Assembly: GCA_017428545.1 (NCBI GenBank)
Contig: JAFRQR010000025.1
Coordinates: forward strand, 124,001-188,000
Direction: 5' to 3'
DNA: 64,000 nt
DNA from: Clostridiales bacterium
Lineage (GTDB): Bacteria; Bacillota; Clostridia; Saccharofermentanales; Saccharofermentanaceae
A program made the position numbers and the translations under genes. Under the pieces are notes generated by a model. It saw only the letters and a list, made by a program, of their open reading frames with translations, had not been told where the DNA came from and did no database searches. Shown piece by piece: positions 62,441 through 64,000 of this stretch; the stretch's first letter is position 1, and every line of letters begins with the position of its first letter.

Positions 62441-64000
62441 AAGCAATCCTCCCTTCATCATTTATGTAATATCTCATCTTTCCAAGTTCAGACAAATCTG
62501 CAACTTCACCAAAATATGTCTCTAAACTATTTTCCACCCCATTCTTACTTCCAAGAACAGAATACACCATAACTTTACCAAGCATTATTAAAGAATCCAC
62601 ATATAGTTCTTTTTCTATATCAAAGGAATGTTCAATTGTATAGTTAATATTGAAGAATCCTATGTGTTCGTCTCTGCCGATAAGATAGGAAGCAGTACCA
62701 TTCCATGCATAAACCTCTCCAATCGTTCCCCAGGAAATAAAAGCTGTGGCCATATTACTGCTATCTTTAATCATCCCATTGCTATCAGTTGTGATTACTG
62801 ATATATTCCCACCATTGCAAGAAGATAATACTAGAGTATTAATGTGCTTTCTCTCCAAATAATGATTGTCTGCATTGTTGGTTGCTAACACTTCTTTGAC
62901 TGATAGTACTGGGACACTTTTGCCTAAACTATTTGATGAGCCATGCATTACAAGAACCACCTCATCTAAAGAGTACTCTTGTTTTTCATCTTCGTTTTTG
63001 CCCATCAAGTTCCATACTTGAACAAGTTGATCGACTGAACTAACCTCAACAGCTCTGCAATTCTTCGATGATTTCTTCTGTTTCATACGCATTAAAGACT
63101 CTGCCATGAGAAACCAATCTGTATTTTCGCAAATAATGTAATCTATCAAAGGATTCATTTTCAAAGGCCTTGCATCAATTTCGTCATCACAATTATCATT
63201 ATCCGAATCCTTGCTTTGCGGGTTTGAAACCACTCCATACACCGTCCACTTTCCTTCGCCGAACGACTGGAATATCTTGGCGGCACTGGAAAGACTGGTG
63301 AATTCTTCTGGTTCTTCACCATTTATATAAACTCGATTCTCTTCGTCTACTTCTACAAGGTAACAGATCCCCATCTCATCCTTATCATTAACAGTATCTT
63401 CATCGCTGTCTACCTTATCTGATTTCGCGAAATAGAATCGGCCACTGGTGCTGAGCATTCCCTGGTGTTCATAAATATCCCAAAGTCCGTCTCCCACTCG
63501 GCTATCTTCTGTATGTGGATCTAAGTCCTCGCCTTGTCGTTTTGCATACAGAGAAGCAAACTCGTCAAAAACTTCTTCAGATGTCTTACCTTCGCAATCG
63601 ATCACTCCTCCGCCGGAGGCTATGTTCAGCCATCTGAGTTCTGTAGTTTGAGGATCACCACTGGATAAAGTGAAAATATACGCAGTCATTTCTGTCTTTG
63701 TTCGATGACTCGCACTATAGAACCAACACCCGATGTTTGTCGAATTGTGAAAAGCAATGGTTACTAATTCATTGTCAGCATCATGACCGGGCGTACTTGC
63801 CGCTATATTGAATATTTCAAGAGCATCTAACCGTGCACCAATAAGACCATCCGGAGAGTCACTTGAACCAACCCAAGCATCTCCTTCGTTCCACGGCCAT
63901 TCAGAAACTTGACGTTTTAGCAGATCTTTATCAGAAGTATAGTTGTACCTGTAGGTTCCAATGGTGTTATATCCTTGAACAACCATTCGGTCGCCTTCCT
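62385..64000 (-). CDS. Large secreted-type protein with calcium-binding repeats and a possible caspase-fold domain (partial)
   Basis: The C-terminal 538 codons of a gene that runs off the right edge; the codons before the first Met in view are open (EGDRMVVQGYN), so this is not the start. Two thrombospondin type 3-like calcium segments occur, KVDSDEDTVNDKDEMG and SKDSDNDNCDDEIDARP, and an acidic loop VGDGLWDIYEH. Further on, LDEVVLVMHGSSNSL and INTLVLSSCNGGNISV are spaced like the His/Cys dyad of caspase/CHAT-type peptidases. I infer a surface or secreted protein, perhaps with a self-processing or protease domain. AT-rich, overlapping the lipoprotein gene. Confidence 0.6.
   Translation of the reverse strand, partial: EGDRMVVQGYNTIGTYRYNYTSDKDLLKRQVSEWPWNEGDAWVGSSDSPDGLIGARLDALEIFNIAASTPGHDADNELVTIAFHNSTNIGCWFYSASHRTKTEMTAYIFTLSSGDPQTTELRWLNIASGGGVIDCEGKTSEEVFDEFASLYAKRQGEDLDPHTEDSRVGDGLWDIYEHQGMLSTSGRFYFAKSDKVDSDEDTVNDKDEMGICYLVEVDEENRVYINGEEPEEFTSLSSAAKIFQSFGEGKWTVYGVVSNPQSKDSDNDNCDDEIDARPLKMNPLIDYIICENTDWFLMAESLMRMKQKKSSKNCRAVEVSSVDQLVQVWNLMGKNEDEKQEYSLDEVVLVMHGSSNSLGKSVPVLSVKEVLATNNADNHYLERKHINTLVLSSCNGGNISVITTDSNGMIKDSSNMATAFISWGTIGEVYAWNGTASYLIGRDEHIGFFNINYTIEHSFDIEKELYVDSLIMLGKVMVYSVLGSKNGVENSLETYFGEVADLSELGKMRYYINDEGRIAYEKVPNISWSITHALYSS

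Overview
The window looks like chromosome from a plant-fibre-degrading, Gram-positive anaerobe of the class Clostridia, of a Lachnospiraceae-like or Saccharofermentans-like type. The signs are purine-rich ribosome binding sites, agr quorum sensing, a CBS-DRTGG pyrophosphatase, YesM/YesN two-component systems, a soluble-type biotin carboxyltransferase cluster and several pentose/hemicellulose genes. The genus is an inference; no rRNA gene is present. One tRNA gene (Leu, anticodon UAG) is present.

Layout. 1-4100: membrane gene cut by the edge, GH43 glycosidase, manganese pyrophosphatase, small membrane protein. 4190-5315: AT-richer island with a PD-(D/E)XK-like nuclease followed directly by six 62-bp tandem repeats with an internal inverted repeat. 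5330-8420: FtsX-type ABC operon behind two near-identical palindromes. 8500-13820: purine permease, then a four-gene carboxyltransferase operon. 13970-19130: PHP phosphoesterase and small secreted or membrane proteins, including a zinc-ribbon/TPM gene pair. 19160-21060: MarR-controlled flavin reductase/hydrolase operon with visible promoter and operators. 21170-25780: Dus enzyme, a YidC-sulfatase fusion, and a one-gene insertion bounded by a 19-bp copy of the tRNA-Leu 3' end. 25870-35345: two-component pair, two lipoproteins, small (p)ppGpp synthetase, then housekeeping lepA, lepB, hisS and rsmE. 35517-41585: a co-oriented agrA-agrC-agrD-agrB-bacteriocin-permease-ATPase cluster. 41736-43266: AIM24-like and zinc-ribbon membrane proteins. 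43537-50427: xylulokinase, GH3 glycosidase, LacI regulator and transketolase. 50740-52343: HD protein and MutY. 52344-61382: a YtfQRT/YjfF-like furanose ABC transporter with two binding proteins and its YesM/YesN-type regulators. 61481-64000: a lipoprotein and a secreted protein with calcium-binding repeats and a possible caspase-fold domain, cut by the right edge.

How parts work together. GH43, GH3, xylulokinase, transketolase and the furanose transporter form a route from arabinoxylan-type oligosaccharides to the pentose phosphate pathway. The agr block encodes every component of a peptide quorum sensor, next to a lactococcin-972-like bacteriocin and its DUF1430-type ABC transporter. This suggests cell-density-controlled bacteriocin production.

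Strongest unexplained signals: (1) the octamer AAAAGCAC, 37 times on the two strands by my reading (about 2 expected), inside genes in both orientations and in many intergenic gaps, which resembles an uptake, Chi or other genome-wide DNA signal; (2) the agr-bacteriocin cluster, whose bacteriocin gene seems to lack a standard start codon; (3) the YidC-sulfatase fusion; (4) the nuclease with its 62-bp repeats; (5) the tRNA-Leu insertion. Start codons were moved to internal positions wherever a ribosome binding site decided the case.
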